Below, one piece after another: positions 22,686-32,536 of a stretch of 64,000 nucleotides of DNA. A model generated the notes under the pieces. The model was not told the origin of the DNA. It did not search any database and saw only the letters and a list, made by a program, of their open reading frames with translations. Numbering within the stretch: position 1 is the stretch's first letter; each line of letters begins with the position of its first letter. Made by a program: the position numbers and the translations under genes. The stretch is taken from the NCBI RefSeq assembly GCF_029714405.1, contig NZ_CP121650.1, forward strand, positions 1,679,001 to 1,743,000, written 5' to 3'. This DNA comes from Bradyrhizobium sp. CB82. GTDB taxonomy: Bacteria; Pseudomonadota; Alphaproteobacteria; Rhizobiales; Xanthobacteraceae.

Positions 22686-24065
22686 TTACCCCTTCCACCC
22701 CACCCGATAGCCCGCCGCGGGGTGCGGTGCGGTGAGCCGGGCGCGGCCGGCGCCGAACAGCTTTTCCCGCAGAGTGCCCTTGGCATAGTCCGCCTTGTAG
22801 CGGCCGCGCCGGGTCAGCTCCGGCACCAGCATGTCGGCGATATCCTCGAAATCGCCGGGCGAGATGGCAAACGCCACGTTCAGGCCGTCGACGTCGGTTG
22901 CCTCGAACCACTCCTCGATCTTGTCTGCCACCGTCTCCGGCGTTCCCACCACGACCGGCCCGGCACCGCCGATGCCGACATGCTCGATGACGTCGCGCAC
23001 GGTCCAGACGCGGTCGGGATCGGCGCGGGTGACGTTGTCCATCGCGCTGCGGCCGGCATCGTTCTGCACGTGACGGACCTGCTGATCGAGTTCGTAGCCG
23101 GAGAAATCGACACCGGTCCATCCCGACATCAGGGCGAGTGCGCCTTCTGGGCTGATGTGGCGGCGATAGTCGGCGTATTTCTCCTTGGCTTCCGCCTCGG
23201 TCCTCCCGAGGATCAGGGTCATCATCGAGAACATCAGGATCTCGGTCGGGTTGCGCCCGAGCTCGGCCGCCGTCTGGCGGATCGCCGCAACGCGCGGTGC
23301 GATCACCTTCGCCGACGGTCCGGACATGAACACGCATTCGGCATGCTGGGCCGCGAACTGTCGTCCGCGCGGCGAGGTGCCGGCCTGGTACAGCACGGGC
23401 GTGCGCTGCGGCGAGGGTTCGCTCAGATGAATCGTGTTGTTGAGCCGAAAATTCTGGCCCTGATGCTTGACGCGATGGACCTTCGCGGGATCGGTGAAGA
23501 TGCCCCGCGCGCGGTCACGCAGTGCCGCGTCATCCTCCCAGCTTCCTTCCCAGAGCTTGTAGACGACCTCCATATATTCATCGGCAATGTCGTAGCGGTC
23601 GTCATGCGCGGTCTGCTTGTCCTTGCCGGCGCCGCGCGCGGCGCTGTCGAGATAGCCGGTGACGACGTTCCAGCCGATCCGCCCTTCGGTCAGATGATCG
23701 AGCGTCGACATTCGTCGCGCGAAGGGATAGGGCGGCTCGAAGGAGAGGTTGGAGGTGACGCCGAAGCCGAGATTCTGCGTCACCGCCGCCATCGCCGAGA
23801 GCAGCAGCAGCGGCTCGTTCGACGGCGTCTGCGCGGCGTTGCGCAATGCGGCATCGGGACTATTGCCATAGACGTCATAGACGCCCAGCACATCGGCCAG
23901 GAACAATCCGTCGAAGCGGCCACGCTCCAGCGTCTTCGCCAGATCGATCCAGTAGGGCAGGCGATTGTATTCGGCGGTGCGGTCGCGCGGATGGGTCCAT
24001 AGGCCCGGTGATTGATGCGCGACGCAATTCATCGCAAATGCGTTGAGCCGAATTTCTTTCGCCAT
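22686..24065 (-). CDS. LLM-class flavin-dependent monooxygenase (NtaA/SnaA/DszA type)
   Basis: The 459-residue protein matches the long subgroup of bacterial luciferase-like monooxygenases: LNAFAMNCVAHQSPGLWTHP, RGRFDGLFLADVLG, GRIGWNVVTGYLDSAARG and PVLYQAGTSPRGRQFAAQHAE. These use reduced FMN from a separate reductase to oxygenate substrates such as nitrilotriacetate or sulfur heterocycles. The substrate here is unknown and no reductase gene adjoins. Length and frame are normal. It is divergent from the M20 hydrolase, 178 bases apart, which suggests shared control. Confidence 0.93.
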   Translation of the reverse strand: MAKEIRLNAFAMNCVAHQSPGLWTHPRDRTAEYNRLPYWIDLAKTLERGRFDGLFLADVLGVYDVYGNSPDAALRNAAQTPSNEPLLLLSAMAAVTQNLGFGVTSNLSFEPPYPFARRMSTLDHLTEGRIGWNVVTGYLDSAARGAGKDKQTAHDDRYDIADEYMEVVYKLWEGSWEDDAALRDRARGIFTDPAKVHRVKHQGQNFRLNNTIHLSEPSPQRTPVLYQAGTSPRGRQFAAQHAECVFMSGPSAKVIAPRVAAIRQTAAELGRNPTEILMFSMMTLILGRTEAEAKEKYADYRRHISPEGALALMSGWTGVDFSGYELDQQVRHVQNDAGRSAMDNVTRADPDRVWTVRDVIEHVGIGGAGPVVVGTPETVADKIEEWFEATDVDGLNVAFAISPGDFEDIADMLVPELTRRGRYKADYAKGTLREKLFGAGRARLTAPHPAAGYRVGWKG

Positions 24066-24243
24066 GCTTGTCCCTCGGCGCCACTATCCCCGGGCTCATC
24101 TCGATGCTATCGGTCCCCGGCAGCTGGCCAGGTTCTTGCTTTCGGCCGGCCGTTGGCCAGAGTCAATCGCCAGCTCCCGCCACTTCCGAAAGACGGCGTA
24201 TCCCGCTACGCTTGTTCCAAATCCGGGCTTGAAGAAGAACGAA

Positions 24244-25629
24244 ATGACCAGAGCCGACGCCATCGCCCGCGCAGTTGAGGATTTTTCATCCGGGACGTTC
24301 CTCGCAGAGCTCGACCGCCGCGTCGCCTATCGCACCGAAAGCCAGAATGCCTCGCGCGGCGCCGAGCTGCGTGCCTATCTGGAACAGGAGATGCGCCCCG
24401 CCTTTACCGCGCTCGATTTCGAGAGCCGGCTGGTGGAGTCGCCGAGCGGCAAGGCGCCATTCCTGATTGCCGAGCATATCGAGAGTGCGTCCGCGCCGAC
24501 CGTGCTGGTCTATGGCCATGGCGATGTCGTCGACGGCATGGAAGGCGAGTGGCGCGACAATCGCGATCCCTGGCGCGCGACGACGTCAGGCCATCGCGTC
24601 TACGGCCGCGGCACCGCCGACAACAAGGGCCAGCACAGCATTAACATGGCCGCGCTCCGCGCCGTGCGCGCGGCGCGCGGCGGCAGGCTCGGCTTCAATG
24701 CCAAATTCATCGTCGAGATGGGCGAGGAGATCGGCTCGCCGGATCTGGCGAAGGTCTGCGATCTCAATCGCGAGGCGCTGAGGGCCGATCTGTTCATGGC
24801 CTCCGATGGCCCGCGCCTGTCCGCCGATCGCCCGACGCTATTCCTCGGCTGCCGCGGCGGTATCCGTATCCATCTCGACGTTAACTTGCGTGATGGCGGA
24901 CATCACTCCGGCAATTGGGGTGGTGTGCTCGCCAACCCCGCGACCATTTTGGTGAACGCGATTTCCACGCTGGTCGACGGTCAGGGCCGCCTGCAGCTCG
25001 ACGCGCTGAAGCCGCCGCGCCTCACCAACCAGATCCGCAGCTTCCTTGCCGATGTCAAAGTCGAGCCGACCGAGGACGAGCCATCGCTCGCCGAGAATTG
25101 GGGCGAGGACGGATTGTCGGCAGCCGAACGCCTCTACGCCTGGAACACGCTCGAGGTGCTGGCGATGTCGTCGGGCAATATCGAGAAGCCCGCGAACGCG
25201 ATCCCCGGCCATGCCAACGCGGTGCTGCAGTTGCGCTTCGTGGTCGGCACAGGGATCGACGGCCTCGTCGAGGCGATCCGCGCGCATCTCGTCGCAAAGG
25301 GATTTCCGATGGTCGAGGTGCGGGCAGCGCAGAGCTTTGCCGCCTCACGGACCGATTTCGACAGCCCCTGGATCAAATGGGCCGCGGACTCCGTGCAAGC
25401 GACCACCGGCAAGGCGCCCGCGATCCTGCCGAACTTCGGCGGCTCGTTGCCGAACGACGTGTTCTCCGAGATTCTTGGTTTGCCGACGATCTGGGTGCCG
25501 CATTCCTATCCCGGCTGCTCCCAGCATGCGCCCAATGAGCACATCCTGCTGCCATTGACCGAAGAGGCCTTGACTGTGATGGCTGGCCTATTCTGGGATC
25601 TGGGCGAGCTGCCCCAGCCGTTAACCTGA
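24244..25629 (+). CDS. M20-family metallohydrolase
   Basis: The 461-residue protein has the di-zinc M20 set: His in LVYGHGDVVDG, bridging Asp in GRGTADNKG, the general base and ligand in MGEEIGSPD, and a late His in CSQHAPNEH. A dimerisation domain sits between (about 190-330). Members cleave dipeptides, N-acyl or N-carbamoyl amino acids. The start is ATG 24244 preceded by GAAGAA. Directly downstream is an amino-acid ABC system and then a D-amino-acid transaminase, so it probably releases amino acids from an imported or exported conjugate. Confidence 0.92.
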   Translation: MTRADAIARAVEDFSSGTFLAELDRRVAYRTESQNASRGAELRAYLEQEMRPAFTALDFESRLVESPSGKAPFLIAEHIESASAPTVLVYGHGDVVDGMEGEWRDNRDPWRATTSGHRVYGRGTADNKGQHSINMAALRAVRAARGGRLGFNAKFIVEMGEEIGSPDLAKVCDLNREALRADLFMASDGPRLSADRPTLFLGCRGGIRIHLDVNLRDGGHHSGNWGGVLANPATILVNAISTLVDGQGRLQLDALKPPRLTNQIRSFLADVKVEPTEDEPSLAENWGEDGLSAAERLYAWNTLEVLAMSSGNIEKPANAIPGHANAVLQLRFVVGTGIDGLVEAIRAHLVAKGFPMVEVRAAQSFAASRTDFDSPWIKWAADSVQATTGKAPAILPNFGGSLPNDVFSEILGLPTIWVPHSYPGCSQHAPNEHILLPLTEEALTVMAGLFWDLGELPQPLT

Positions 25630-25713
25630 GCCCACAATCCAGCCAAAAGTCACATTCTATTCCGGCCCGATTTGTGCTTGCATCCGCCGGCCATTCCATA
25701 AGGGGAGAAAAAA

Positions 25714-26628
25714 GTGAAACATTTCCGTAACTTCGGCCTCGTGCTCGCCGCCAGTCTGGCCGTCGCGAGCCAGGCCAGTGCCGAGGAGCTGACCGGGACG
25801 CTCAAGAACATCAAGGACACGGGCGCCATCACGCTCGGCTTCCGCGACTCCTCGATCCCGTTCTCCTATCTCGACGACAACCAGAAGCCCATCGGGTTCG
25901 CGATGGACATCTGCTACAAGATCGTCGACGCCGTGAAGAAGGAGCTCAAGCTCGACAAGCTCGAGGTCAAGCTCAACCCGGTGACCTCGGCGACGCGCAT
26001 TCCGCTGATGGCCAATGGTACCATCGACCTCGAATGCGGCTCGACCACCAACAATGCCGAGCGGCAGAAGCAAGTCGCCTTCACCAATACCCACTTCCTG
26101 ACCGCGAGTCGCTACGTGTTCAAGAAGTCGAGCGGCCTCAAATCGATCGATGATCTCAAGGGCAAGACGGTGGTCTCGACCGCCGGCACCACCAACATCA
26201 AGCAGCTCACCGAAGCCAATGTCGCGCGTAGCCTGGGTGCCAACATCATCCCGGCCAAGGACCACGCCGAAGCCTTCCTGATGGTGGAGACCGATCGCGC
26301 CGTGGCCTTCGTGATGGACGACATCCTGCTCGCCAGCCTCGTTGCCGGCTCCAAGAGCCCGTCCGACTACGTGATCTCCAAGGATGCGTTCTCCAAGCCC
26401 GAGCCCTACGGCATCATGCTGCGGAAGGACGACGCCGCCTTCAAGAAGGTGGTCGATGCAGCGACCGCCGCGCTCTATACCTCCGGCGAGGGAGAGAAGA
26501 TCTACAACAAGTGGTTCATGGACAAGATCCCGCCGAAGGGCCTGAACCTCAACACGCCGATCTCGGCCGAATTGAAGAACGAGTTCGCCAAGCCGACGGA
26601 CTCGCCGAACCCGGACGACTATAAGTAA
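25714..26628 (+). CDS. gltI: Glutamate/aspartate-type periplasmic binding protein
   Basis: The 304-residue protein has a signal peptide (MKHFRNFGLVLAASLAVASQASA) and the polar amino-acid binding fold: ITLGFRDSSIPFSYLDDNQKPIGF, ATRIPLMANGTIDLECG with NNAERQKQVAFT, and KTVVSTAGTTNIKQL. This matches GltI/AatJ receptors for acidic amino acids. It starts with GTG 25714 after AGGGGAGA. A structured repeat separates it from the permease genes, which is a classic arrangement allowing more receptor than permease to be made. Confidence 0.95.
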   Translation: MKHFRNFGLVLAASLAVASQASAEELTGTLKNIKDTGAITLGFRDSSIPFSYLDDNQKPIGFAMDICYKIVDAVKKELKLDKLEVKLNPVTSATRIPLMANGTIDLECGSTTNNAERQKQVAFTNTHFLTASRYVFKKSSGLKSIDDLKGKTVVSTAGTTNIKQLTEANVARSLGANIIPAKDHAEAFLMVETDRAVAFVMDDILLASLVAGSKSPSDYVISKDAFSKPEPYGIMLRKDDAAFKKVVDAATAALYTSGEGEKIYNKWFMDKIPPKGLNLNTPISAELKNEFAKPTDSPNPDDYK

Positions 26629-26688
26629 GGCTCGATCTTTCCGCCCAAGCAGTGGCTCGTACATTGCATGAGCGGCGCAATACTCTTC

Positions 26689-26830
26689 GCCTCTCCCCGC
26701 GTACGGGGAGAGGCCGGATCGCATCGCAAGATGCGATCCGGGTGAGGGGAGTCTCCGCGAGTCCAGCTAGCAACTCCCTCGTGGAGAGTCCCCTCACCCC
26801 AACCCTCTCCCCCGCAAGCGGGGAAGGGGG
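26689..26830. repeat. REP/BIME-like palindromic cluster inside the glt operon
   Basis: Nested inverted repeats: CTCTCCCCG with CGGGGAGAG (about 26691-26712), GGATCGCATC with GATGCGATCC (26715-26739), and GTGAGGGGA with TCCCCTCAC (about 26742-26798), then CTCTCCCCC with GGGGAAGGGGG. The cluster fills most of the 272 bases between gltI and gltJ and will fold strongly in RNA. Confidence 0.75.
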
Positions 26831-26900
26831 CTAGGTAGCTGATCGCTGCAACGAGACTGATCTCATCCAGCAAGAGCTGGGTTGTTCGCGCGGGGGACTC

Positions 26901-27632
26901 GTGAACTATAATTGGAACTGGGGAATTTTCTTCCAGCCGAACCCGATGGGTACCGGTACCTATCTCGACATGCTGTTGTCGGGTTTGGTGCTGACGCTCG
27001 AGACCGCGGTGCTGGCCTGGATCATCGCATTGATCACCGGCTCGATCGTCGGCGTCATGCGCACGCTGCCGTCGAAGGCCGCCAACTGGTTCGGCTTCTG
27101 CTGGGTCGAGTTCTTCCGCAACATGCCGCTCTTGGTGCAGCTCTTCCTGTGGTACTTCGTGCTGCCGGAAATGCTGCCGAAGGCCGCCGGCCTGTGGCTG
27201 AAGCAACTGCCGAACGCGCCGTTCTGGACGGCGTCGATCGGCGTCGGCCTGTTCATGTCGGCCCGCGTCGCTGTGCAGTTGCAGGCGGGTATCGGCTCGC
27301 TGCCGCGCGGGCAGAAGATGGCGGCGACCGCGCTCGGTCTGACGACCGTGCAGGGCTATCGCTACGTGCTGCTGCCGATGGCTTTCCGCATCATCCTGCC
27401 GCCGCTGACCTCGGAGTTCCTGAACACCATCAAGAACACCGCGGTCGCCATCACCATCGGCCTGCTGGAACTGACCGGACAGGCGCGCTCGATGCAGGAG
27501 TTCTCGTTCCAGGTGTTCGAGGCCTTCACGGCCGCGACCATCCTCTATCTCCTCGTCAACGCCGTGGTCGTGACCGCGATGCGCTTCCTCGAGCGCTGGG
27601 TCGCGATCCCCGGCTACATCACGGGGAAATAG
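26901..27632 (+). CDS. gltJ: Amino acid ABC transporter permease GltJ
   Basis: The 243-residue inner-membrane protein has the HisMQ-type permease signature: LVLTLETAVLAWIIALITGS, FFRNMPLLVQLFLWYF, and the EAA loop around SLPRGQKMAATALGLTTVQ, followed by helices ending YLLVNAVVVTAM. It pairs with GltK to form the channel and contacts GltL through the EAA loop. It starts with GTG 26901 after GGGGGA. Only two bases separate its stop from gltK, showing translational coupling. Confidence 0.95.
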   Translation: MNYNWNWGIFFQPNPMGTGTYLDMLLSGLVLTLETAVLAWIIALITGSIVGVMRTLPSKAANWFGFCWVEFFRNMPLLVQLFLWYFVLPEMLPKAAGLWLKQLPNAPFWTASIGVGLFMSARVAVQLQAGIGSLPRGQKMAATALGLTTVQGYRYVLLPMAFRIILPPLTSEFLNTIKNTAVAITIGLLELTGQARSMQEFSFQVFEAFTAATILYLLVNAVVVTAMRFLERWVAIPGYITGK

Positions 27633-27634
27633 CG

Positions 27635-28327
27635 ATGCTCGGCAGTTTCGATTTCGACGTCATCCGCCGCGCGCTGCCATACCTGTTCTATGAGGGCATG
27701 ACGTTCACGCTGATGCTCACGGGGCTCGCCGCGCTCGGGGGCCTGATCTTCGGCACGGCGATCGCATTGATGCGGCTGTCAGGCTACAGGCTGCTCGGCC
27801 GCATCGCCGGGCTCTATGTCGACTTCATGCGCTCGCTGCCGCTGGTGCTCGTCATCTTCTGGTTCTACTTCCTGGTGCCCTATATCGGGCAGTGGCTGAC
27901 CGGCGCGCCGCGGCCGATCAAGGTCGGCGCGTTCGCTTCCTCGCTCATCACCTTCATCATGTTCGAGGCGGCCTATTTCTCCGAGATCATGCGCGCCGGC
28001 ATCCAGTCGATCTCGCGCGGGCAGCCGGCCGCGGCGAGCGCGCTCGGCCTGACCTACGGGCAGACCATGCGCTATGTCGTGCTGCCGCAGGCCTTCCGCA
28101 ACATGCTGCCGGTGCTGATCACGCAAACCATCGTGCTGTTCCAGGACACCTCGCTGGTCTACGTGCTGTCGATCACGGATTTCCTGGGCGCCGCCAGCAA
28201 GGTCGCGCAGCGCGACGGGCGTCTCGTCGAGATGTACCTGTTCGCGGCCGTCGTCTACTTCACCATTTCCTGCATCGCGTCCTTCGGCGTTCGCCGCCTC
28301 CAGTCGCGCATCGCCATCATCCGCTAG
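27635..28327 (+). CDS. gltK: Amino acid ABC transporter permease GltK
   Basis: The 230-residue permease has about five transmembrane helices, FMRSLPLVLVIFWFYFLVP, and the EAA loop SISRGQPAAASALGLTYGQT followed by VVLPQAFRNMLP. It is the partner of GltJ. In its middle it carries EAAYFSEIMRAGIQ, the conserved helix before the EAA loop. The gene lies between gltJ (2-base gap) and gltL (9-base gap). Confidence 0.95.
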   Translation: MLGSFDFDVIRRALPYLFYEGMTFTLMLTGLAALGGLIFGTAIALMRLSGYRLLGRIAGLYVDFMRSLPLVLVIFWFYFLVPYIGQWLTGAPRPIKVGAFASSLITFIMFEAAYFSEIMRAGIQSISRGQPAAASALGLTYGQTMRYVVLPQAFRNMLPVLITQTIVLFQDTSLVYVLSITDFLGAASKVAQRDGRLVEMYLFAAVVYFTISCIASFGVRRLQSRIAIIR

Positions 28328-28336
28328 AGCCCCGTC

Positions 28337-29068
<732 letters not shown>

Positions 29069-29074
29069 CTCCGT

Positions 29075-29178
29075 CGTCATTCCGGGATGCGCCGAAGGCG
29101 CAGGCCCGGAATCCATCGGGCGGCAGTACTCGCGGTGAAATGGTTTCCGGGCTCGCTTCGCGCCGCCCCGGAATGACG
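29075..29178. repeat. Intergenic palindrome cluster of the GTCATTCCGGG type
   Basis: GTCATTCCGGG at the left and CCCCGGAATGAC at the right are complementary arms, with inner palindromes GCGCCGAAGGCGC and GGGCTCGCTTCGCGCC. A shorter relative lies at 19756-19798. Confidence 0.65.
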
Positions 29179-29252
29179 GGTTGAGGGTTTCGCGACATCG
29201 GCAAATCCCGTATACGGACGGGTAATCCCCCATTCCCACCAGGAGACCTCTC

Positions 29253-30113
29253 GTGGACTCGATCGCCTATGTCAACGGCTCATTCGTCCCGCTCTCGGAC
29301 GCCAAAATCTCGGTCCTCGATCGCGGCTTCCTGTTCGCGGACGGCATCTACGAAGTCGCGGCGGTGCTTGACGGGAAGCTGGTCGACAATGCTTCGCATC
29401 TTGCCCGGCTCGAACGCTCGGTCGGCGAGATCAAGCTGAAGCTGCCGGAGACGGTCGAGCGCATCACCGAGATCCAGAAGGAGCTCGTCGCGCGCAACAA
29501 GCTCGCCAATGGTCTGGTCTATCTCGAAGTGACGCGCGGCGCCGACACGGGGCGCGACTTCGCTTTCCCCAAGGGCGACGTCAAGCCGACGCTGGTCATG
29601 TTTACGTCCGAGAAGGACATCATCAACGCGGCCTCGGCCAAGACCGGCATCAACGTCATCACGGTGCCCGACATCCGCTGGGAACGGCGCGACATCAAGA
29701 GCGTGGCGCTGCTTGCGCAGGTCTTGGCCAAGCAGGCCGCGGCCGAAGCCGGCGCGGGCGAAGCGTGGATGCTCGAGGACGGTTTTGTCACTGAAGGCGG
29801 CTCGTCGTCGGCATTCATCCTGACGCAGGACGACGTCATCGTGACCCGGCAGAATTCGAATTCCATTTTGCCGGGTTGCACCCGCAAGGCCGTGGTGGCG
29901 CTTGCCGAAGAACGCCAGCTCCGGGTCGAGGAGCGCGCCTTCACGGTCACTGAGGCGCTCGCCGCCAAGGAAGCTTTCATCACCTCCGCCTCGCTGTTCG
30001 TGCAGCCGGTGGTGGCGATCGACGGCAAGCAGGTCGGCGGCGGCAAGCCCGGCCCGATGGCGGCGCGCCTGCGCGAGATCTACGTGGAGTTCGCGAAGGC
30101 GACGGGGGTGTAG
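29253..30113 (+). CDS. D-amino-acid transaminase
   Basis: The 286-residue fold-type IV PLP enzyme opens YVNGSFVPLSDAKISVLDRGF and FADGIYEV, has the PLP lysine in RRDIKSVALLAQVLAKQ, the Glu of WMLEDGFVTEGGSSSAF, and the usual C-terminal EAFITSASLFVQPVV. The DIKS context and the early arginine pattern favour D-alanine/D-amino-acid transaminase over branched-chain or ADC-lyase relatives. It moves amino groups between D-amino acids and keto acids. Start is GTG 29253 after AGGAGA. Its position after the M20 and glt genes suggests amino-acid scavenging. Confidence 0.9.
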   Translation: MDSIAYVNGSFVPLSDAKISVLDRGFLFADGIYEVAAVLDGKLVDNASHLARLERSVGEIKLKLPETVERITEIQKELVARNKLANGLVYLEVTRGADTGRDFAFPKGDVKPTLVMFTSEKDIINAASAKTGINVITVPDIRWERRDIKSVALLAQVLAKQAAAEAGAGEAWMLEDGFVTEGGSSSAFILTQDDVIVTRQNSNSILPGCTRKAVVALAEERQLRVEERAFTVTEALAAKEAFITSASLFVQPVVAIDGKQVGGGKPGPMAARLREIYVEFAKATGV

Positions 30114-30167
30114 CGAACTTCGCTCGCAAACGAACGAGGGGCGCGACACGGTCGCCACACACTCCGC

Positions 30168-30271
30168 CGTCATCGCACCGGCTTGACCGGGCGATCCAGT
30201 ACGCCGCGGCGTCTATCGTGAATCTCGCTGTCTCTGGAATACTGGATGCCCCGCCTGCGCGGGGCATGACA
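30168..30271. repeat. Intergenic repeat of the GTCATC...GCATGAC type, copy 2
   Basis: Matches 22558-22671 in its CTGGATGCCCCGCC block and bracketing GTCATCG/GCATGACA ends. It lies between the convergent transaminase and AhpD-like genes. Confidence 0.65.
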
Positions 30272-30322
30272 GTTGAGAGTGTGGAAGCAGCGTCGCGCTC
30301 ATCACATCATCGACGGCATCCC

Positions 30323-30784
30323 TCACGCCACCGACGTTTTCACCTTCACAGGATGAACTGCCCGGAACGCGATCGCGATCCTGTTCCACGCATTGATGGC
30401 CCCGATCAGCATCGTCAGGTTGACCGTCTCCTCCTCGGAGAATTGCCCGCGCACCTGCTCGTAGACGAAGTCGGGCGCATGCGTTTGCGAGATCAGCGTC
30501 ACCGACTCGGTCCAGGCCAATGCCGCGCGTTCGCGGTCGGTATAGAGCGGGGATTCGCGCCAGGCGTTGAGCAGGTAGATGCGCTGCTCAGTCTCGCCGC
30601 GCTTGCGCGCGTCCTCGGTGTGCATGTTGATGCAAAAGGCGCAGCCGTTGATTTGCGATGCGCGGATCTTGACGAGCTCGATCAGCGATTTTTCCAGGCC
30701 CGTTGACTGGATGTGAGTTTCCAGCGCGGTCAACGCCTTGATGGTCTCGGGGGCGGCCTGGTAGAAATTCATGCGCGGCTTCAT
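30323..30784 (-). CDS. AhpD/carboxymuconolactone decarboxylase-family protein
   Basis: The 153-residue all-helical protein carries the redox motif GCAFCINMHTEDARKRGE, with two cysteines and the downstream His of AhpD-like peroxidase partners, and IRASQING ahead of it. It probably relieves peroxide or other oxidants with a reducing partner. It is the third gene of the leftward emrA-emrB unit (20 bases after emrB), implying a role during the same chemical stress that induces the pump. ATG 30784 follows AAGGAGA. Confidence 0.9.
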   Translation of the reverse strand: MKPRMNFYQAAPETIKALTALETHIQSTGLEKSLIELVKIRASQINGCAFCINMHTEDARKRGETEQRIYLLNAWRESPLYTDRERAALAWTESVTLISQTHAPDFVYEQVRGQFSEEETVNLTMLIGAINAWNRIAIAFRAVHPVKVKTSVA

Positions 30785-30804
30785 GGTGGTTCTCCTTGGG
30801 TTGG

Positions 30805-32421
30805 TCAGTGGGCTCCGCCCGCCGAAACATGGCCGGGCTGCTTCAGGAAGAGGGACGCGATCAAGGCGACGATCAGGGCCGCGCCGAGCAAATAGAAGGT
30901 GTCGCTGAAGGCGAGGATGAAGGCCTGCTTCTGCACGACATGGCCGATCGCAACGTAGGCGCGATGCGCCGCGTCGGCGCGGTCGACGACGCCGTGATTG
31001 ACGAAATACTGGGTTAGCTGCTCCAGCCGCGTGCGGGTCGCCTGCTCGAACACCGACACCGACTGCGTCAGCACATTGGAGTGATATTGCTCGCGCTTGG
31101 TCAACACGGTCTGCAACAGCGCGATGCCGACGGCGCCGCCGAGATTGCGCATCATGTTGAACAGGCCCGAGGCCGAGCCCGCATTCTCCGGCTCGATGCC
31201 GGCGGTGGCGACGGCCGACAGCGGCGCCATCACCAGCGCCTGGCCGATCGCGCGGACGATGTTGGGCCACATCAGCTGATCGGCGGCATAGTCGCTGGTC
31301 ATATAGACGTTCATGAAGTTCGAGCCTGCAAACAGCACGAAGCCGATGCCGATGATGATCCGCGCATCGAAACGCTGCATCAGGCGCGGCACCAGCGGAA
31401 TCAGCACGAGCTGCGGCAGCCCGGTCCAGGCCAGCACCATGCCGATCTGCTCGGCATTATAGCCCTGAATGCGTGCCAAATATTGCGGCAGGATGAACAC
31501 GGAACCGTAGAGCGCGACGCCGAGCAGGAAATTCGCGAGCATGCCGAAGCCGAAATTGCGGCGGACCAGGAGGCGCAGATTGAGCAGCGGCTTCTCGACG
31601 GTCAACTCGATGATGAGGAACGCGGTCAGCGCGACGGTGGCGATGACGGACAGCTTGACGATGAAGGGCGAGCCGAACCAGTCGTCCTTGTTGCCTTCCT
31701 CCAGCACGGTCTGAAGCGCGGACAGGCCGATCGCCATGGTGATGATGCCGGCCCAGTCGCCGTCGCGCAGCAGCGCGAGCTTCATGGGCTTCGGTTCCAG
31801 CGCGTACCAGAGCATGCCGACCATGACCGCGCCCGGCACCAGGTTGACGTAGAAGATGTACTGCCAGCCAAGGTTCTCGGTGAGATAGCCGCCGATGGTC
31901 GGGCCGATCGCAGGGGCAAACGTCGCCGACAGCGCGAACAGCGCAAGGCCCACCGCCTGCTTGGCGCGCGGCAGCAGCGTGATGATGAGCGTGAAGGCCA
32001 TTGGGATCAGAACGCCGCCGGTAAAGCCTTGCACTGCGCGCAGCACGATCATCTGCGGCAGGTCCTGTGCTAGAGCGCAGGCCGCCGAGAGAACCAGGAA
32101 CAGGATCGCGTTGGTCAGCAGATAGACGCGGATTGAGAACACCTGCGCGAGCCAGCCGGAGAGTGGGATCACGACGATCTCCGCGATCAGATAGGAGGTC
32201 GAGATCCAGCCGCCGTCGTCGATGCCGGCGCCGATCGCGCCCTGGATGTCGGCAAGCGAAGCGTTGACGATCTGGATGTTCAGCACTGCCATGAAGGCGC
32301 CGAGGGTTGCGCCAATCACAGCGATCCAGGTTCTTGCGGAAGCCGCGGACGTGGCGGGCGCAGCCGGAGCCGGAATGGATGCGGCGGAAGCGGTGTTCAG
32401 GGCGGGTTGGAGCGTGCTCAT
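30805..32421 (-). CDS. emrB: DHA2-family multidrug efflux MFS transporter (EmrB type)
   Basis: The 538-residue protein has about 14 transmembrane helices, with motif A region SGWLAQVFSIRVYLL, IQIVNASLADIQGAIG in helix 1, the VLRAVQGFTGGVLIPMAFTL helix and motif C-like APAIGPTIGGYL. It exports drugs or other hydrophobic compounds by proton antiport, with the membrane-fusion protein EmrA encoded just upstream and an outer-membrane channel from elsewhere. The N-terminus is alanine/proline-rich and cytoplasmic. Confidence 0.94.
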   Translation of the reverse strand: MSTLQPALNTASAASIPAPAAPATSAASARTWIAVIGATLGAFMAVLNIQIVNASLADIQGAIGAGIDDGGWISTSYLIAEIVVIPLSGWLAQVFSIRVYLLTNAILFLVLSAACALAQDLPQMIVLRAVQGFTGGVLIPMAFTLIITLLPRAKQAVGLALFALSATFAPAIGPTIGGYLTENLGWQYIFYVNLVPGAVMVGMLWYALEPKPMKLALLRDGDWAGIITMAIGLSALQTVLEEGNKDDWFGSPFIVKLSVIATVALTAFLIIELTVEKPLLNLRLLVRRNFGFGMLANFLLGVALYGSVFILPQYLARIQGYNAEQIGMVLAWTGLPQLVLIPLVPRLMQRFDARIIIGIGFVLFAGSNFMNVYMTSDYAADQLMWPNIVRAIGQALVMAPLSAVATAGIEPENAGSASGLFNMMRNLGGAVGIALLQTVLTKREQYHSNVLTQSVSVFEQATRTRLEQLTQYFVNHGVVDRADAAHRAYVAIGHVVQKQAFILAFSDTFYLLGAALIVALIASLFLKQPGHVSAGGAH

Positions 32422-32536
32422 GGAAGCCTCGTCTCGTTTGCGGAGACAGGATGCATTAGGCGGATAGTTTTGATAATTGCGCGAGTTCTGGAAGGATCGT
32501 CCGGCAAAGCTTGATAATCGGGTGACAGCGGCGGCC

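Noticed and set aside
22581..24002. 473-codon plus-strand frame opposite the flavin monooxygenase gene
   Set aside because: It has no recognisable domains, and the minus strand encodes a full LLM-class enzyme.
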